From Streptomyces sp. TG1A-60 (GTDB lineage: Bacteria; Actinomycetota; Actinomycetes; Streptomycetales; Streptomycetaceae), in contig NZ_CP147520.1 of NCBI RefSeq assembly GCF_037201975.1, forward strand, positions 6,324,001 to 6,388,000: a stretch of 64,000 nucleotides of DNA. Reading direction: 5' to 3'. A program made the position numbers and the translations under genes. This document shows positions 38,404 through 47,567 of the stretch, one piece after another. Position 1 is the first letter of the stretch. Every line of letters starts with the position of its first letter. The notes under the pieces were generated by a model, which was not told the origin of the DNA, ran no database searches, and was given only the letters and a program-made list of their open reading frames with translations.

Positions 38404-41081
38404 TGCTGCTCGTCCTGCTGCCGGTCACCAGCCTGCTGGCCTTCACGGCCTTCGCCGCCGTCACCCAGTGGGAGGAGGCACGGACCCTGCGCGACTTCGA
38501 CACCGCGATCCAGGTGTCGTTCGCGACCAGCGAGGTCGCCGGCGCCGTCGCCCGCGAGCGGATCGCCGCGGTCGAGGCCCGGCTGAGCGCCGGGCCAGAC
38601 ACCCCGCGCGGGCAGTCCGAGGCCCAGCGGGCAACTGACGACGCGCTGCGGCGGGCCGTCGAGGGAGCCGTCGACCGGCAGGGGCCCGACGTCGCCGGGG
38701 TCCTCGACGCCGTACGCCGGCAACTGCACGCACTCCGGGTCCGGACAGGCACCGGTTCACTCGACGCGCAGACCGTGGCCCGGCGCTACGAGGTCATCGA
38801 GAACAAACTCCTCGACGTCGTCGCCGCCCTCGAATCCGGTCGCCCCACCAGGGCCGCGGGCCGTGCCGCCGACGCCCACATCGCGATGCTGCGGGCCATC
38901 GCCGCCGCCCAGAGCGAACGGGCGGAACTCGCCATCCTGTTCCACGCACCCGGCGAGGGCCACGCCACCGCGGCGGCGGGCCGCTGGACCGAACTGGAGA
39001 AGGCCCAGCTGAGGGCGTTCCGGCAGACCGCCTCCGACGAACTGGACGCCGAACTGCACGCCGCCATCTTCCAGGCCCCCGGACGCGCCGTCCGCAAGGC
39101 CCGCGACCTGCTCGCCGACACCGACCCCCGGCCCGCCGACTGGCCCTCGTACGAGCGCTGGCTGACCGACTCCGAGGCCTACGTCGACGCCCTGCACGGA
39201 ATCCAGGACCGGGCCGCCCGGGATCTCGCCGTCACCGCCGAACGCGATCTGCGCACCGCGCGAACCCGGGCCTTCACCGAACTGGCCGTCTCCCTCGCCG
39301 TCCTGGGCCTGGTCACCCTCCTCGCGCTGGCCCTGCGCCGCTCCATCACCCGCCCCCTCGGACAGGTCTCCGAGGGCGCCCGAGCCCTGTCGGACGGCGA
39401 CCTCTCGTACGACATCCGCTACGCGGGACGCGACGAACTCGGGGACGTCGCCGACACGTTCCGCGAACTGCGGGTGACCAGCGAGCGGCTGGCCGGCGAG
39501 ATCCGGGCCATGAACACGGCGATCGACGCGGGCCGGCTCGGACACCGGGCCGACGTCGACTCCTTCGACGGCACCTGGGCCCAGCTGCTGGGCGGCATGA
39601 ACGGCACCATGGCGTCCTTCGCCGCCGCCCACGGCCGGCGCAGACGCGCCGAACGGGAGCTGGAGGGCATCTTCAACCTCTCCCTGGACCTGCTCTGCAT
39701 CAGCGGCGTCGACGGCTACTTCAAGCGGGTCAACCCGGCCTTCGAACGCACCCTCGGCTACCCGATCGAGACGCTGACCTCCCGGCCGCTGCTGGACTTC
39801 GTCCACAAGGAGGACCGGGACAGCACCCGGGAGGCCATCGCCCTGCTGGCGAGCGGCACCGACGTCGCCGAGTTCGAGAACCGGTACGTCCGCGCCGACG
39901 GCACCGACCGCTGGCTGCAGTGGAGCGCCCGCTCGGTCCCCGAGGAAGGTCTCGTCTACGCCGCCGCCCGCGACGTCACCGACAGCCGCCTGGCCTCGCT
40001 CGAACAGGCCGCGCTGCGCCGGGTCGCCACCGCCGTCGCGCGCGGGGTGCCGCCGTCCGACGTGTTCGCGACGGTGGCGCGGGAGGTGGGGGCCCTGCTG
40101 GGCACGGTCGCGGCCGTCCTGCGGTACGAGCCCGACGGCACCGTCACGACCCTCGGCAGCGCGCAGGCGGGGGCCGACGCCGCGCAGGGCGTCCGCATGA
40201 CGCGCCGTGAGGCTGCCCGGCAGACGATCGACGAGGTGGCCCGGACCCGGTGCGCCGCCCGCTCGGACACCTCCGCGGGCGCCCCCATCATGGTCGACGG
40301 CCGGCTGTGGGGAGTCGTCGTGGCGGCCTCGCTCCTCGACCCGCTGCCCGGGGGCACCGAGTCCCGGCTCGCCGACTTCACCGAACTCATCGCCACCGCC
40401 ATCGCCAACGCCGACAGCCGCGCCCAGCTGACCGCCTCACGCGCGCGCGTGGTGGCCGCCGGAGATGCCTCCCGGCGCCGGATCGAACGCGACCTGCACG
40501 ACGGCGTCCAGCAGCGCCTGGTCTCCCTCCAACTGGAGCTGCGGATGACGGAGAGCCTGGTGCCGGACCGCTCCTCGGAACTCGCCCGGCAACTGGACCA
40601 CCTGGGCAAGGGCCTCGACGACACCTTCCAGGACCTGCTCCAGGTGGCCCGCGGCATCCACCCGTCCGTCCTCTCCAAGGGCGGCCTGGGCCCCGCCCTG
40701 CGCACGCTGGCCCGCCGCTCCGCCATTCCCGTGGAACTCGACCTCGGCTTCGTAGGCGCCCGCTTCCCGGACCAGGTCGAGGTGGCCGCGTACTACGTCA
40801 CCTCCGAATGCCTCACCAACGCCGTCAAGCACGCGTGCGCGAGTGTGGTGACCGTGGCGGCGCGGGAGCACGCGGGCCTGCTGGAGCTGGTCATCCGCGA
40901 CGACGGCGTCGGGGGAGCGGAACCGGACAAGGGTTCGGGGCTGATCGGGCTCATCGACCGGGTGGAGGCGATCGGCGGCCGGTTGACCGTGGCCAGCCCG
41001 CCGGGCAGCGGTACGACGCTGAGCGTGCGCCTGCCGGTGGCCCCGCCCACGGCGGCCGGGGACGTGCCGCCGCGCGGCTGA
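38277..41081 (+). CDS. Membrane sensor histidine kinase (NIT-like sensor, HAMP, PAS, GAF, HisKA_3, HATPase)
   Basis: A 934-residue kinase. The first membrane helix is at ~41-64 (LMLLVLLPVTSLLAFTAFAA). An extracytoplasmic helical region resembling nitrate/nitrite-sensing NIT domains runs to ~330, with the second helix at ~333-355. HAMP is at ~356-408, PAS at ~466-571, GAF at ~581-726. HisKA_3 has phospho-acceptor His741 in RIERDLHDGVQQRL. HATPase has SECLTNAVKHA and RDDGVGGAEPDKGSGLIGLI. GTG 38277 follows GAGG by seven bases; ATG 38325 is the alternative. It is downstream of two binding lipoproteins, which may present ligand to it, and upstream of a NarL regulator. Confidence 0.88.
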   Translation: MLRPPSRDRGAAPRPAMARFRRRTADADTAPFLARLRVGPKLMLLVLLPVTSLLAFTAFAAVTQWEEARTLRDFDTAIQVSFATSEVAGAVARERIAAVEARLSAGPDTPRGQSEAQRATDDALRRAVEGAVDRQGPDVAGVLDAVRRQLHALRVRTGTGSLDAQTVARRYEVIENKLLDVVAALESGRPTRAAGRAADAHIAMLRAIAAAQSERAELAILFHAPGEGHATAAAGRWTELEKAQLRAFRQTASDELDAELHAAIFQAPGRAVRKARDLLADTDPRPADWPSYERWLTDSEAYVDALHGIQDRAARDLAVTAERDLRTARTRAFTELAVSLAVLGLVTLLALALRRSITRPLGQVSEGARALSDGDLSYDIRYAGRDELGDVADTFRELRVTSERLAGEIRAMNTAIDAGRLGHRADVDSFDGTWAQLLGGMNGTMASFAAAHGRRRRAERELEGIFNLSLDLLCISGVDGYFKRVNPAFERTLGYPIETLTSRPLLDFVHKEDRDSTREAIALLASGTDVAEFENRYVRADGTDRWLQWSARSVPEEGLVYAAARDVTDSRLASLEQAALRRVATAVARGVPPSDVFATVAREVGALLGTVAAVLRYEPDGTVTTLGSAQAGADAAQGVRMTRREAARQTIDEVARTRCAARSDTSAGAPIMVDGRLWGVVVAASLLDPLPGGTESRLADFTELIATAIANADSRAQLTASRARVVAAGDASRRRIERDLHDGVQQRLVSLQLELRMTESLVPDRSSELARQLDHLGKGLDDTFQDLLQVARGIHPSVLSKGGLGPALRTLARRSAIPVELDLGFVGARFPDQVEVAAYYVTSECLTNAVKHACASVVTVAAREHAGLLELVIRDDGVGGAEPDKGSGLIGLIDRVEAIGGRLTVASPPGSGTTLSVRLPVAPPTAAGDVPPRG

Positions 41082-41391
41082 CCGCCCGGAGCGTACGCGG
41101 TGAGGCCCGTTCAAAGGGGGGAGTGCGGGACTCGGTACGGACGTGCGTTCCGGGCGGTCGGACCGGACGGCGGAGACGGCCGTCCGGCTCTGGGGGCAGG
41201 CGGTCGGCCCGCCGTCTCTCGCCGGAGTCGGCCGGTCCACCCGCGGCTGCACTCCTTCGAGCATGGCGCGCACCCGTTCAGGTGTCGTCCCGGCCCTCCC
41301 CCAACTAGGCTTCCCGCTAGCCGTAAGACCCGCGTTCCGGCAGGCTGTCGGGACGAACGGGACGGGTCGGGCGAGGGGGAGGCCGAGACCA
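41082..41391. other. 310-bp leader between the kinase and NarL-type regulator genes, with operator-like site
   Basis: No gene is evident. It holds TTCCCGCTAGCCGTAA at 41311-41326, a 13/16 match to the perfect palindrome at 35313, and a half-site TTCCGGCAGGC at 41335. The regulator probably has its own promoter here. A G-rich stretch (GAGGGGGAGG, about 41373-41382) serves as RBS for the TTG start. Confidence 0.5.
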
Positions 41392-42063
41392 TTGGACGCC
41401 GATCAGCATCCGGCGCGCGGACGAGTGGTGCTCGCGGACGACGACGTGCTGCTGCGGGAGGGGCTGGCGAGCCTCTGCGAGCGCGTCGGCTACGAGGTGG
41501 CGGGCCAGGCCGGCGACGCCTCCGGGCTCATGGAACTCGTCGAGACCGAGATTCCGGACATCGCGATCGTCGACATCCGGATGCCTCCGACCCAGTCCAC
41601 CGAGGGACTCAAGGCGGCCGGCACCATCCGGGAGCGGTACCCGTCGGTCGGGATACTGGTCCTGTCGGCGTTCGTCGAGGTCGAGGACGCGCTGGAGCTG
41701 CTGGCCGGGGGCCGCAGCATCGGCTATCTGCTCAAGAGCCGGATCACCGTCGTCGACGAGTTCCTGGAGACCCTCGACCGCATCCGCCGGGGCGGCTGCG
41801 TCGTCGACCCCTCGCTGGTGCGGGAACTGGTCGCCGCGCAGCGCCGCGACGACCCCCTGTCCATGCTCAGCAACCGGGAGCGCGAGGTGCTGGCGCTCAT
41901 GGCGGAGGGGCGCTCCAACGCCGGCATCGGCAGACGCCTGTGGGTCACCGAGGGCACGGTCGAGAAGCATGTGCGCAGCATTCTGGGCAAGCTCCGCCTG
42001 CCCGGGGAACCGGACGACCACCGCCGGGTCCTGGCCGTGCTGACGTTCCTGGAGACACGCTAG
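41392..42063 (+). CDS. NarL/LuxR-family response regulator
   Basis: A 223-residue regulator. The receiver domain has acidic residues in VVLADDDVLLREGL, phospho-accepting Asp61 in IAIVDIRMPP, and Lys in GYLLKSRI. The C-terminal LuxR-type HTH is LSNREREVLALMAEGRSNAG then VTEGTVEKHVRSILGKL. TTG 41392 is chosen because residues from DADQHPARGRVVLADDD fit family N-termini and a G-rich RBS precedes; upstream codons have poor composition. It is most likely the cognate regulator of the kinase encoded just upstream, and may bind the TTCCGGCTAGCCGGAA-type sites. Confidence 0.87.
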   Translation: MDADQHPARGRVVLADDDVLLREGLASLCERVGYEVAGQAGDASGLMELVETEIPDIAIVDIRMPPTQSTEGLKAAGTIRERYPSVGILVLSAFVEVEDALELLAGGRSIGYLLKSRITVVDEFLETLDRIRRGGCVVDPSLVRELVAAQRRDDPLSMLSNREREVLALMAEGRSNAGIGRRLWVTEGTVEKHVRSILGKLRLPGEPDDHRRVLAVLTFLETR

Positions 42064-42098
42064 TGCCGCGACAGGCCACGTTCGCCCCGTCGCACTAG
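42064..42098 (+). terminator. Hairpin after the NarL-type regulator gene
   Basis: TAGTGCCGCGAC can pair, with a bulge, to GTCGCACTA around a loop CAGGCCACGTTCGCCCC (approx.). It matches the uvrA-distal hairpin region over 19 of 23 positions (32482-32504 versus 42072-42094). Actinobacterial-type terminator without a U-tract. Confidence 0.45.
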
Positions 42099-42167
42099 AC
42101 CCCGGCGGGCGCGGCCCCCGTCCACAGGCGCCCCGCGATGTCGGTGCCCGCCAGTAGGCTGTGGAAC

Positions 42168-44275
42168 ATGGCCGATCCCTCCAGCTACCGCCCCGCCCCG
42201 GGGCAGATCCCGGACTCTCCCGGGGTGTACAAGTTCCGTGACGAGCACCGCCGGGTGATCTACGTCGGGAAGGCGAAGAGCCTGCGCCAGCGCCTGGCGG
42301 CCTACTTCCAGGATCTGGCGGGCCTCCACCCGCGCACCCGCTCGATGGTCACCACGGCCGCCTCCGTGGAGTGGACCGTGGTGTCCACGGAGGTCGAGGC
42401 GCTGCAGCTGGAGTACTCCTGGATCAAGGAGTTCGACCCCCGGTTCAACGTCAAGTACCGCGACGACAAGAGCTACCCGTACCTCGCGGTCACGATGAAC
42501 GAGCAGTACCCCCGCGTGCAGGTGATGCGCGGTCACAAGAAGAAGGGCGTGCGCTACTTCGGGCCGTACGCGCACGCGTGGGCGATCCGCGACACCGTCG
42601 ACCTCCTGCTGCGCGTCTTCCCCGTCCGCACCTGCTCGGCCGGCGTCTTCAAGAACGCGGCCCGCACCGGCCGCCCCTGTCTCCTCGGCTACATCGGCAA
42701 GTGCTCGGCCCCCTGCGTCGAGCGGATCTCCGCCGAGGACCACCGCGAACTGGCCGAGGAGTTCAGCGACTTCATGACGGGGCGGACGGGCGCGTACATC
42801 CGCCGCCTGGAGAAGCGGATGACGGACGCGGCCGAGGAGATGGAGTACGAGCGGGCCGCCCGCCTGCGCGACGACATCGAGGCCCTGAAGAAGGCCATGG
42901 AGAAGAACGCGGTCGTGCTCGCCGACGCGACCGACGCCGACCTGATCGCCGTCGCCGAGGACGAGCTGGAGGCGGCCGTCCAGATCTTCCACGTACGCGG
43001 CGGACGCGTGCGCGGCCAGCGAGGCTGGATCACCGACAAGGTCGAGGCCGTCACCACCGGTGACCTCGTCGAGCACGCGCTCCAGCAGCTCTACGGCGAG
43101 GAGACCGGGGACTCCGTGCCCAAGGAGGTCCTCGTCCCGGCGCTGCCCGACCCCGCCGGGCCCGTCCAGGAGTGGCTCACCGGGCGCCGCGGCGCCCAGG
43201 TGTCCCTGCGCGTCCCACAGCGCGGCGACAAGAAGGCCCTCATGGAAACCGTCGCGCGCAACGCCCGCCAGTCGCTCGTCCTGCACAAGACCAAGCGTGC
43301 CTCCGACCTCACCACCCGCTCCCGCGCCCTGGAGGAGATCGCCGAGGCCCTCGACCTCGACAGCGCCCCCCTCCGGGTCGAGTGCTACGACATCTCCCAC
43401 CTCCAGGGCGACGACGTCGTGGCCTCCATGGTCGTCTTCGAGGACGGGCTGGCCCGCAAGAGCGAGTACCGCCGCTTCCAGATCAAAGGCCGTGCCGGAG
43501 ACACGCAGCTCTGGCACGGCCAGGGGCAGGACGACGTCCGCTCCATGCACGAGGTGATCACCCGCCGCTTCAAGCGGTACCTCGCCGAGAAGGAGAAGAC
43601 CGGCGAATGGGGGACGGCGCGGCCGAGCCCGCCGGAGCCGCCGGGGACGGTCCCGGCGGCCCCGCGAACGCCCTCAAGGACGAGGACGGCCGTCCCAGGC
43701 GCTTCGCCTACCCGCCCCAGCTCGTCGTCGTCGACGGCGGGCAGCCGCAGGTCGCCGCCGCCCGCCGCGCCCTCGACGAGCTGGGGATCGACGACATCGC
43801 CGTGTGCGGCCTCGCCAAGCGCCTGGAGGAGGTGTGGGTGCCCGGCGAGGACGACCCGGTGATCCTGCCCCGCACCAGCGAGGGGCTGTACCTGCTCCAG
43901 CGCGTCCGCGACGAGGCCCACCGCTTCGCCATCACCTACCAGCGCACCAAACGGGCCAAGAGGTTCCGGGCGAGCCCCCTGGACGACGTGCCCGGCCTCG
44001 GGGAGGCGCGCAAGCAGGCCCTGCTGAAACACTTCGGCTCGCTGAAGAAACTGCGCTCCGCCACGATCGACCAGATCTGCGAGGTCCCCGGCATAGGCCG
44101 AAAGACGGCCGAGACGATCGCCGCGGCCCTCGCCCGGGCGGCTCCGGCGGCCCCCGTCGTGAACACGGCCACTGGAGAGATCATGGAGGAAGAGGAGCCC
44201 GGCACGACGGCGGACCCCTCTGGGGATCCCGTGACCGCGGGCCTCCCGGACCGGCGGCGAGGGCAGGAGCCATGA
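42168..44275 (+). CDS. uvrC: Excinuclease ABC subunit C, interrupted by an apparent one-base frameshift
   Basis: UvrC makes both incisions around a lesion. The first frame (42168 to ~43610) contains the GIY-YIG domain ([20 protein letters not shown]), the UvrB-binding UVR motif ([20 protein letters not shown]) and the start of the RNase H-like domain ([20 protein letters not shown]). The frame then runs into Ser/Pro-rich nonsense ending at 43862. The second frame resumes at once with [37 protein letters not shown] and the HhH domain ([18 protein letters not shown]), ending at 44275. Adding one G to the run of five at 43609-43613 joins them. Either a sequencing error or a real inactivation. 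Confidence 0.9.
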
Positions 44276-45324
44276 CCGAGCACACAGAGCGCCCAGAACT
44301 CCCCGGACGCGCGGAGCGTCCGGAAGAACAGCACCAAGAGCACACAGCGGGGCGCGGGGAAACCCACACCGCGGTGGGCGACCATGCCGCACAGCACCCT
44401 GCGCCACAGGAAGACGGAGCACACGTGAGTACGGGCATCGAAACGGCCGGGGTCCCCGAGGCGGCCATCCCCGAGCTGGTCATCATCTCCGGCATGTCCG
44501 GCGCCGGACGGTCCACGGCCGCCAAGTGTCTGGAGGACCTCGGCTGGTTCGTCGTCGACAACCTGCCGCCCGCGCTGATACCCACCATGGTGGAGCTCGG
44601 CGCCCGCTCCCAGGGGAACGTGGCACGGATCGCGGTCGTCGTCGACGTCCGAGGCCGCCGCTTCTTCGACAACCTCCGCGACTCCCTCGCCGACCTGGAG
44701 ACGAAGAACGTCACCCGGCGGATCGTCTTCCTGGAGTCCTCCGACGACGCCCTGGTGCGCCGCTTCGAGTCGGTGCGCCGCCCGCACCCCCTCCAGGGCG
44801 ACGGCCGCATCGTCGACGGCATCGCCGCCGAGCGGGAACTGCTGCGCGAGCTGCGCGGCGACGCCGACCTGGTCATCGACACCTCCAGCCTGAACGTGCA
44901 TGAGCTGCGCGCCAAGATGGACGCCCAGTTCGCCGGCGACGAGGAGCCCGAGCTGCGGGCCACCGTCATGTCCTTCGGCTTCAAGTACGGCCTCCCGGTC
45001 GACGCCGACCTGGTCGTGGACATGCGCTTTCTGCCCAACCCGCACTGGGTCCCGGAGCTGCGCCCGTACACCGGCCTGAACGAGGAGGTCTCCGCGTACG
45101 TCTTCAACCAGCCCGGCGCCAAGGAGTTCCTCGACCGCTACACCGAGCTGCTCCAGATGATCGCCGTCGGCTACCGCCGTGAGGGCAAGCGGTACGTGAC
45201 CATCGCGGTCGGCTGCACCGGCGGCAAGCACCGCTCGGTCGCCACCTCCGAGAAGCTCGCCGCCCGCCTCGCCTCCCAGGGCGTCGAGACCGTGGTCGTG
45301 CACCGGGACATGGGGCGCGAGTGA
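44272..45324 (+). CDS. rapZ: RapZ-family nucleotide-binding protein (RNase adapter family)
   Basis: A 350-residue P-loop protein. Walker A is [16 protein letters not shown] (about 74-89); the conserved C-terminal domain has [30 protein letters not shown] and [19 protein letters not shown]. In enterobacteria RapZ controls glmS through small RNAs and glucosamine 6-phosphate; the actinobacterial role is less clear. ATG 44272 overlaps the uvrC stop by ATGA, after GGCAGGAGCC. However the first ~50 residues are low-complexity and contain a 13-bp dispersed repeat; GTG 44425, after GGAG, would give a 299-residue protein of more usual length. Both starts are plausible. Confidence 0.93.
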   Translation: MTEHTERPELPGRAERPEEQHQEHTAGRGETHTAVGDHAAQHPAPQEDGAHVSTGIETAGVPEAAIPELVIISGMSGAGRSTAAKCLEDLGWFVVDNLPPALIPTMVELGARSQGNVARIAVVVDVRGRRFFDNLRDSLADLETKNVTRRIVFLESSDDALVRRFESVRRPHPLQGDGRIVDGIAAERELLRELRGDADLVIDTSSLNVHELRAKMDAQFAGDEEPELRATVMSFGFKYGLPVDADLVVDMRFLPNPHWVPELRPYTGLNEEVSAYVFNQPGAKEFLDRYTELLQMIAVGYRREGKRYVTIAVGCTGGKHRSVATSEKLAARLASQGVETVVVHRDMGRE

Positions 45325-46391
45325 CCGGACGTACCGCGTCGCGGCTGGGCAGGCTGCGCCGGGCCACCCCCGAGGGCCGTGAGGGCAGGCCCGTCGAGGC
45401 ACGCGGGGCGAGACCCCGCCGCCGGGGCGCCCAGCCGAAGGTCGTCGCGCTCGGCGGCGGCATGGGCCTGTCCGCCTCGCTCGCCGCGCTGCGCCGGATC
45501 ACCGGTGACCTCACCGCCGTGGTCACCGTGGCCGACGACGGCGGATCCAGCGGGCGCCTCCGCGACGAGCTGGGCGTCCTGCCGCCCGGCGACCTGCGCA
45601 AGGCACTGGCCGCGCTGTGCGGTGACGACGACTGGGGCCAGACCTGGGCCCGCGTCATCCAGCACCGCTTCCAGTCCCAGGGCGACCTCCACGAGCACGC
45701 GGTCGGCAATCTGCTGATCGTCGCCCTGTGGGAGCAGCTCGGCGACCACGTCCAGGCCCTGGACCTGGTCGGCAGGCTCCTGGGCGCCCAGGGCCGCGTC
45801 CTGCCCATGTCGGCCGTGCCCCTGGAGCTCCAGGCCCTGGTCAAGGGCCACGACCCGGCCCGCCCGGACGACGTCGACACCGTGCGGGGGCAGGCGACCG
45901 TCGCGCTCACCCCCGGCGAGGTGCAGTCCGTGCACCTCGTACCGCACGACCCGCCGGCCGTGCCCGAGGCCGTGGCGGCGGTCCGCGACGCCGACTGGGT
46001 GGTCCTCGGCCCCGGCTCCTGGTTCTCCTCGGTGATCCCGCACCTGCTCGTGCCCGAGCTGCTCGACGCCCTCACCGAGACCAAGGCCCGGCTCGTGCTG
46101 TCGCTGAACCTCGCTCCGCAGCCCGGAGAAACCGATGGCTTCTCCCCGCAGCGTCATTTGGAGGTTTTGGTACGACACGCCCCTAAACTCGCCCTGGACG
46201 TGGTGCTGGCCGACGAGGCCGCCGTGCCTGACCGCGACTTGCTGACCGACGCCGCCAAACGGTTCGGTGCCGCGGTCGAGCTGGCGCCGGTGGCCCGGAC
46301 CGATGGATCTCCGAGGCATGACCCGGAGCTGTTGGCCGCCGCGTACGACCGTATTTTTCGGATGCATGGAAGGATCGGCCCATGGCGATGA
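45321..46391 (+). CDS. yvcK: YvcK/CofD-like gluconeogenesis factor
   Basis: A 356-residue protein of the YvcK family (CofD-like fold, binds UDP-GlcNAc in related species and links carbon flux to cell-wall synthesis). Signatures are [40 protein letters not shown] and [19 protein letters not shown]. The N-terminal ~40 residues are basic and poorly conserved. The GTG start overlaps the rapZ stop (GTGA), and its own end overlaps whiA, so it is translationally coupled at both ends. Confidence 0.93.
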   Translation: MTGRTASRLGRLRRATPEGREGRPVEARGARPRRRGAQPKVVALGGGMGLSASLAALRRITGDLTAVVTVADDGGSSGRLRDELGVLPPGDLRKALAALCGDDDWGQTWARVIQHRFQSQGDLHEHAVGNLLIVALWEQLGDHVQALDLVGRLLGAQGRVLPMSAVPLELQALVKGHDPARPDDVDTVRGQATVALTPGEVQSVHLVPHDPPAVPEAVAAVRDADWVVLGPGSWFSSVIPHLLVPELLDALTETKARLVLSLNLAPQPGETDGFSPQRHLEVLVRHAPKLALDVVLADEAAVPDRDLLTDAAKRFGAAVELAPVARTDGSPRHDPELLAAAYDRIFRMHGRIGPWR

Positions 46392-47371
46392 CGGCAGCGG
46401 TGAAGGACGAGATCTCCCGGCTACCCGTCACCCGGACCTGCTGCAGAAAGGCGGAGGTCTCGGCGATCCTGCGGTTCGCGGGCGGGCTGCACCTGGTGAG
46501 CGGCCGCATCGTGATCGAGGCGGAGCTGGACACCGCGATGGCGGCCCGCCGCCTCAAGCGGGACACCCTGGAGATCTTCGGCCACAGCTCCGAACTGATC
46601 GTGATGGCGCCCGGCGGACTGCGCCGGGGTTCCCGTTACGTCGTCCGGGTGGTCGCAGGCGGTGACCAGCTGGCCCGCCAGACCGGCCTGGTGGACGGCC
46701 GGGGCCGCCCGATCCGAGGCCTGCCCCCACAGGTCGTCTCCGGCGCCACCTGCGACGCCGAGGCGGCCTGGCGTGGCGCGTTCCTGGCGCACGGCTCGCT
46801 CACCGAGCCCGGCCGCTCGTCCTCCCTGGAGGTGACCTGCCCGGGCCCGGAGGCCGCCCTCGCGCTGGTCGGCGCCGCCCGCCGGCTGTCGATCGGGGCG
46901 AAGGCACGCGAGGTGCGGGGTGTGGACCGGGTCGTCGTACGGGACGGGGACGCGATCGGTGCGCTCCTGACCCGGCTGGGCGCCCACGAGTCCGTGCTGG
47001 CGTGGGAGGAGCGGCGGATGCGCCGCGAGGTCCGCGCCACGGCGAACCGGCTCGCCAACTTCGACGACGCCAACCTGCGCCGCTCGGCCCGTGCCGCCGT
47101 CGCCGCCGGTGCCCGCGTGGGCCGCGCCCTGGAGATCCTCGGCGACGACGTCCCCGAGCACCTCGCCGCCGCCGGACGGCTGCGTATGGAGCACAAGCAG
47201 GCATCCCTGGAGGAGTTGGGTGCGCTCGCCGACCCACCGCTCACCAAGGACGCCGTCGCGGGCCGGATCCGCCGGCTGCTGGCCATGGCCGACAAGCGCG
47301 CCTCGGACCTCGGCATCCCGGGCACCGAGTCCAGCCTCACCGAGGAGATGGCCGAGAACCTGGTCGGGTGA
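46382..47371 (+). CDS. whiA: Sporulation transcription regulator WhiA
   Basis: A 329-residue protein with an N-terminal LAGLIDADG-like homing-endonuclease fold ([20 protein letters not shown], then [16 protein letters not shown]) and a C-terminal helix-turn-helix ([20 protein letters not shown]). In Streptomyces, WhiA with WhiB activates ftsZ, ftsW and other sporulation-septation genes. The ATG lies 10 bases inside the 3' end of yvcK, giving an overlapping uvrC-rapZ-yvcK-whiA string. The length is normal. Confidence 0.96.
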   Translation: MAMTAAVKDEISRLPVTRTCCRKAEVSAILRFAGGLHLVSGRIVIEAELDTAMAARRLKRDTLEIFGHSSELIVMAPGGLRRGSRYVVRVVAGGDQLARQTGLVDGRGRPIRGLPPQVVSGATCDAEAAWRGAFLAHGSLTEPGRSSSLEVTCPGPEAALALVGAARRLSIGAKAREVRGVDRVVVRDGDAIGALLTRLGAHESVLAWEERRMRREVRATANRLANFDDANLRRSARAAVAAGARVGRALEILGDDVPEHLAAAGRLRMEHKQASLEELGALADPPLTKDAVAGRIRRLLAMADKRASDLGIPGTESSLTEEMAENLVG

Positions 47372-47374
47372 CAG

Positions 47375-47410
47375 GACGTCAGGGGCGCGCAAGACGTCAG
47401 GGACGCGCAA
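47375..47410 (+). repeat. Two tandem 18-bp units after whiA
   Basis: GACGTCAGGGGCGCGCAA (47375-47392) is followed directly by GACGTCAGGGACGCGCAA (47393-47410), 17 of 18 identical. It lies between the whiA stop and its terminator hairpin. Confidence 0.9.
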
Positions 47411-47413
47411 CTC

Positions 47414-47460
47414 GCCGGTGCCGGCGCCTACTTGGGCTTTCGGCACCGGCTTTCGGCTTT
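47414..47460 (+). terminator. Terminator of the uvrC-rapZ-yvcK-whiA operon
   Basis: A perfect 9-bp stem, GCCGGTGCC (47414-47422) with GGCACCGGC (47442-47450), followed by TTTCGGCTTT. A stem with a partial U-tract at the end of the operon. Confidence 0.7.
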
Positions 47461-47567
47461 CTGCGTGAATTCCGTGGATGGCCCGTGAGGCACCCTTGAC
47501 GCGACCTGGGTCTGACATGAGCCTGGCGTCTGTTCGCTACTGGGGCGAACCACTGCAAGGGGGGCTC

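Noticed and set aside
44272..44424. Extra coding exon-like N-terminal domain of RapZ
   Set aside because: The segment is low-complexity Glu/His/Gly/Ala-rich with a dispersed repeat; better explained by an uncertain start than by a new domain.
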